Below are positions 61,919 to 64,000 of a stretch of DNA of 64,000 nt, in pieces. Where the stretch lies: positions 62,001-126,000 of the forward strand of contig JAAFAI010000008.1 in the NCBI GenBank assembly GCA_018222405.1, in the 5' to 3' direction. The notes below the pieces were generated by a model that ran no database searches, had not been told where the DNA came from, and saw nothing but the letters and a program-made list of their open reading frames with translations. Position numbers and translations under genes: made by a program. Source of the stretch: Gammaproteobacteria bacterium. Its GTDB lineage: Bacteria > Pseudomonadota > Gammaproteobacteria > Enterobacterales > Alteromonadaceae. Numbering within the stretch: the stretch's first letter is position 1; the number at the start of each line of letters is the position of its first letter.

Positions 61919-63289
61919 ATGTCAAATACATTTCCTCTGGTAACACGTCAGCCGCACGATCATATCGCTTATTTAACTCAACCGATTGAAGCGCTCGGCC
62001 TGAGCTGCGGGGTTATCAATACCAATCAGTTTGTTACCCACGTATGCCGTGTGGCTGATAATCTGCCCGCCGGCAAGTTTGCAATTAACCTGTGTGAAAA
62101 TCGCTATCTTTTTTTAGTAGGGTTTTGTGCGGCAATTCAGCGTGGCGATGTTAATTTGCTGCCACCGAATAAAAATACCGCCACGCAAAAAGAACTCAGT
62201 GAAGATTATGCGGGGTGCTATATCATCCATGATGGCAGCGATGTGATGGACGGAATACCAGCCATTGATATTCTGAGTGTTTCTTTAGCGTTTGATGGCA
62301 ATAGCGAATACTCTGTCCCGATGATTGCCGATGACCAATTGGCCTGCATAAGCTTTACCTCCGGTTCTACTGGAAAGTCCAAACCTAACCTCAAGTACTG
62401 GCATACCCTGTACCGTAGCAGTGCGATTAACTATGAGTTTATGGTTCCGGATAGCCCATACACTGTGTATCAGTTGGCGACTATGCCAGCGCAGCATATG
62501 TGGGGGCTCGAGACCTCGGTGTTGCTGGCAATGTTCAGTGATATTTGTATGAGCGATGCAAAGCCGCTATTTCCTCAGGATATTCTGGCCGCGCTTGATA
62601 AGCTGCCAGAACCGCGAATGCTGGTCTCAACGCCGGTTCATTTACGGGCATTGTATGCCAGTGTTGAATCGGCTGAGCCTTTACATTCCGTATTATGTGC
62701 TACCTCGCCACTCACAGTTGAGCTCGCTAAAGAGATTGAAAGCGCCTTTTCGGCACCGTTAAGGGAAGTGTATGGGTGCAGCGAGGTTGGCTCGATGGCG
62801 GTACGGCGAACGGCAACTGAAAATAGTTGGTTAAAATTCTCCGGGATACACTTTGATCAACAGGCTAATACTACAACGGTCACTGCTGAACACCTGCCTG
62901 AAGCCACTGAATTACAGGATGTTATCGAGTTTCAGGAGCAACATCGTTTTGTGCTCGCCGGCAGGGCGTCTGATCTGGTGAAAATCGCCGGTAAGCGCGG
63001 CTCGTTATTTACTATCAATCAGACATTGTTGCGCTATAAAGGGCTGGATGATGGCATTGTCTTTTATCCGCAGGACGCCAATCAGGTAACGCGACTGGTA
63101 GCCATTGTGGCGTTAAAAGAAGGTGTTCAGAAGGCCGATCTGCTGGCTTTCTTAAAGCAACACCTGGACAGCGCTTTTGTGCCGCGCCCGGTTTATGTGG
63201 TGGATGCGTTGCCGCGGGAGCCCAACGGTAAATTATTAAGGAAAAATATTGATGCGCTGCATGCGTCGTTAAGAAAGCCGCGCAACTAG
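61919..63289 (+). CDS. AMP-dependent acyl/aryl ligase of the pigment cluster
   Basis: A 456-residue adenylate-forming enzyme. The P-loop is SFTSGSTGKSKP (about 142-153), YGCSEVGSMAVR is the A5-like motif, KIAGKRGS the A8 hinge and PREPNGKLLRKN the C-terminal catalytic Lys. It is shorter than most acyl-CoA synthetases (about 500-550), as in aryl-polyene ligases. It probably activates the hydroxybenzoate starter and loads it on an ACP. It alone is on the plus strand, divergent from the chorismatase operon, and is followed by a hairpin and the convergent ketosynthase gene. Confidence 0.9.
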   Translation: MSNTFPLVTRQPHDHIAYLTQPIEALGLSCGVINTNQFVTHVCRVADNLPAGKFAINLCENRYLFLVGFCAAIQRGDVNLLPPNKNTATQKELSEDYAGCYIIHDGSDVMDGIPAIDILSVSLAFDGNSEYSVPMIADDQLACISFTSGSTGKSKPNLKYWHTLYRSSAINYEFMVPDSPYTVYQLATMPAQHMWGLETSVLLAMFSDICMSDAKPLFPQDILAALDKLPEPRMLVSTPVHLRALYASVESAEPLHSVLCATSPLTVELAKEIESAFSAPLREVYGCSEVGSMAVRRTATENSWLKFSGIHFDQQANTTTVTAEHLPEATELQDVIEFQEQHRFVLAGRASDLVKIAGKRGSLFTINQTLLRYKGLDDGIVFYPQDANQVTRLVAIVALKEGVQKADLLAFLKQHLDSAFVPRPVYVVDALPREPNGKLLRKNIDALHASLRKPRN

Positions 63290-63305
63290 AGCTGTATTAG
63301 ACATC

Positions 63306-63332
63306 AGCCAGGGAGACGAGGTCTCCCTGGCT
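63306..63332. terminator. Bidirectional hairpin between ligase and ketosynthase genes
   Basis: AGCCAGGGAGAC (63306-63317) and GTCTCCCTGGCT (63321-63332) form a perfect 12-bp stem with a 3-nt loop between convergent genes. Tails are AT-rich but without long T runs. Confidence 0.8.
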
Positions 63333-63344
63333 AATTAAATAAAG

Positions 63345-64000
63345 CTATACGCGCTTTATGATGAGAGAAGTGTTGATGCCACCGAAGGCCAGATTGTTAC
63401 TCATAAAGTAATCGGTGGTTATCTCTCTGCATTCGTGCTGAATATAGTCGAGCGGTGCGCATTCCGGATCGATATTATCCAGATTAAGCGTCGGCGCAAA
63501 ACACTTGTCTTTCATCATGTTGATTGTTGCCCATACCTCAAAGGAGCCACAGGCACCCAGCGTATGCCCGGTAAAACTCTTAAGCGAACTTACCGGTTTT
63601 GCCCCTACAACCTGATAGGTTGCCTGACTTTCAACAATATCACCGTGCTGTGTTGCGGTGCCATGGGCAGATACGTAACCGATTTGATCGGGCGTGACTT
63701 CGGCATCTTCCATGGCTTCGCGCATCACCCGGGTAACCGTTTCAAGGTTGGGTTTTACCAGAAAGGTGCCGTCGGTATTAGTAGCATAGCCGCTGACTTC
63801 GGCCAGAATGGTTGCGCCCCTGGCTTTGGCGTGTTCATAAGACTCAAGAATAAGGGTACAGGCGCCTTCGCCTAAAACCAGGCCGTCGCGGTCTCTGTCA
63901 TAGGGACGTGGTGTGGCTTCTGGCGTGTCATTCTTTGTACTTGCTGCAAACAGCGTATCGAAAACAGCGGCTTGTGAGGGGCATAATTCTTCCGCGCCGC
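63345..64000 (-). CDS. Beta-ketoacyl-ACP synthase (C-terminal 217 residues)
   Basis: The frame runs off the right edge, so only the C-terminal part of a FabF-like ketosynthase is visible. Catalytic histidines are in SAHGTATQHGD and SFTGHTLGACGS; the active Cys lies outside the window. The segment GAEELCPSQAAVFDTLFAAS is typical of aryl-polyene cluster ketosynthases. It ends SNNLAFGGINTSLIIKRV, the usual KS II tail. It should elongate the polyene with malonyl-ACP. It is on the same strand as the chorismatase operon but separate from it. Confidence 0.92.
   Translation of the reverse strand, partial: GAEELCPSQAAVFDTLFAASTKNDTPEATPRPYDRDRDGLVLGEGACTLILESYEHAKARGATILAEVSGYATNTDGTFLVKPNLETVTRVMREAMEDAEVTPDQIGYVSAHGTATQHGDIVESQATYQVVGAKPVSSLKSFTGHTLGACGSFEVWATINMMKDKCFAPTLNLDNIDPECAPLDYIQHECREITTDYFMSNNLAFGGINTSLIIKRV

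Noticed and set aside
1-64000. CRISPR arrays, tRNA or rRNA genes, insertion sequences and prophage genes
   Set aside because: No regularly spaced repeats with unique spacers, no cloverleaf or rRNA sequence recognised, no transposase, integrase or phage structural gene seen.

Overview
The window looks like chromosomal DNA of a marine-type gammaproteobacterium, most likely of the Alteromonadales (Alteromonas and relatives). The evidence is protein style only: an EfpL (YeiP-like) factor beside FKBP, luxS, rlmE, fdxA, several TonB receptors, a FlgO-like protein, a PrsT lipoprotein, PEP-CTERM-like and GlyGly-CTERM tails, and an aryl-polyene/xanthomonadin-type cluster with a chorismatase. No rRNA, tRNA, CRISPR array, insertion sequence or prophage was recognised.

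Layout. 0-4 kb: end of an MmcQ/YjbR gene, soxR divergent from sodB with a textbook SoxR operator between them, then a Fur-type box and a TonB receptor. 4-12.7 kb: an RhlE-type helicase, a DUF4397 lipoprotein with a frame break in its signal peptide, a secreted subtilase with PKD and FN3 domains, an efpL-FKBP pair, an NTF2-like protein with a second signal-peptide frame break, and a GAF-GGDEF cyclase. 12.7-16.3 kb: an ECF sigma factor fused to a multi-pass membrane domain, divergent from a CIA30-like protein and an OpgC-like acyltransferase. Both sides carry the same promoter-like motif in mirror image. 16.3-22.8 kb: a FlgO-like protein, a MASE1 histidine kinase/NarL-type regulator pair, an MBOAT/SGNH-like acetylation pair and a DUF2255 pseudogene broken by one stop codon. 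22.9-27.1 kb: a trypsin-like protease with a PEP-CTERM-like tail, divergent from prsT, with a sigma-54 type promoter for each. 27-45 kb: mostly housekeeping and metabolism (mscS, creA, luxS, a sugar dehydrogenase-like lipoprotein, a DUF3857/transglutaminase pair, a Bcr/CflA transporter, a sugar transporter plus GH13 glucosidase, a GlyGly-CTERM cyclophilin, an RbgA-type GTPase, a SpoU methyltransferase, rlmE, fdxA, an FAD protein). 45-54.5 kb: a Fur-controlled siderophore receptor with a PepSY membrane protein, a GGDEF-EAL protein, a chemoreceptor and a lipase-like hydrolase. 54.5-64 kb: a duplicated-domain periplasmic protein, then the aryl-polyene-type cluster. Its genes are ketoreductase, MMPL exporter, LolA-like protein, thioesterase, ACP, acyltransferase and chorismatase on the minus strand, a divergent AMP ligase, and a ketosynthase cut by the window end.

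How the parts work together. The cluster at 55-64 kb should make a hydroxybenzoate starter, activate and load it, extend it and move the product to the outer membrane. The 14-27 kb stretch is rich in cell-surface and exopolysaccharide functions. The three most promising novelties are the membrane-fused sigma factor with its mirror promoters (12.7-16.3 kb), the divergent sigma-54 pair controlling an exosortase-type substrate and prsT (24.1-24.3 kb), and two independent frame breaks in poly-T tracts of signal peptides (5.86 and 11.39 kb). Start codons were chosen from ribosome-binding sites and signal peptides where the longest open frame was unlikely. All family calls are from recognition by eye.
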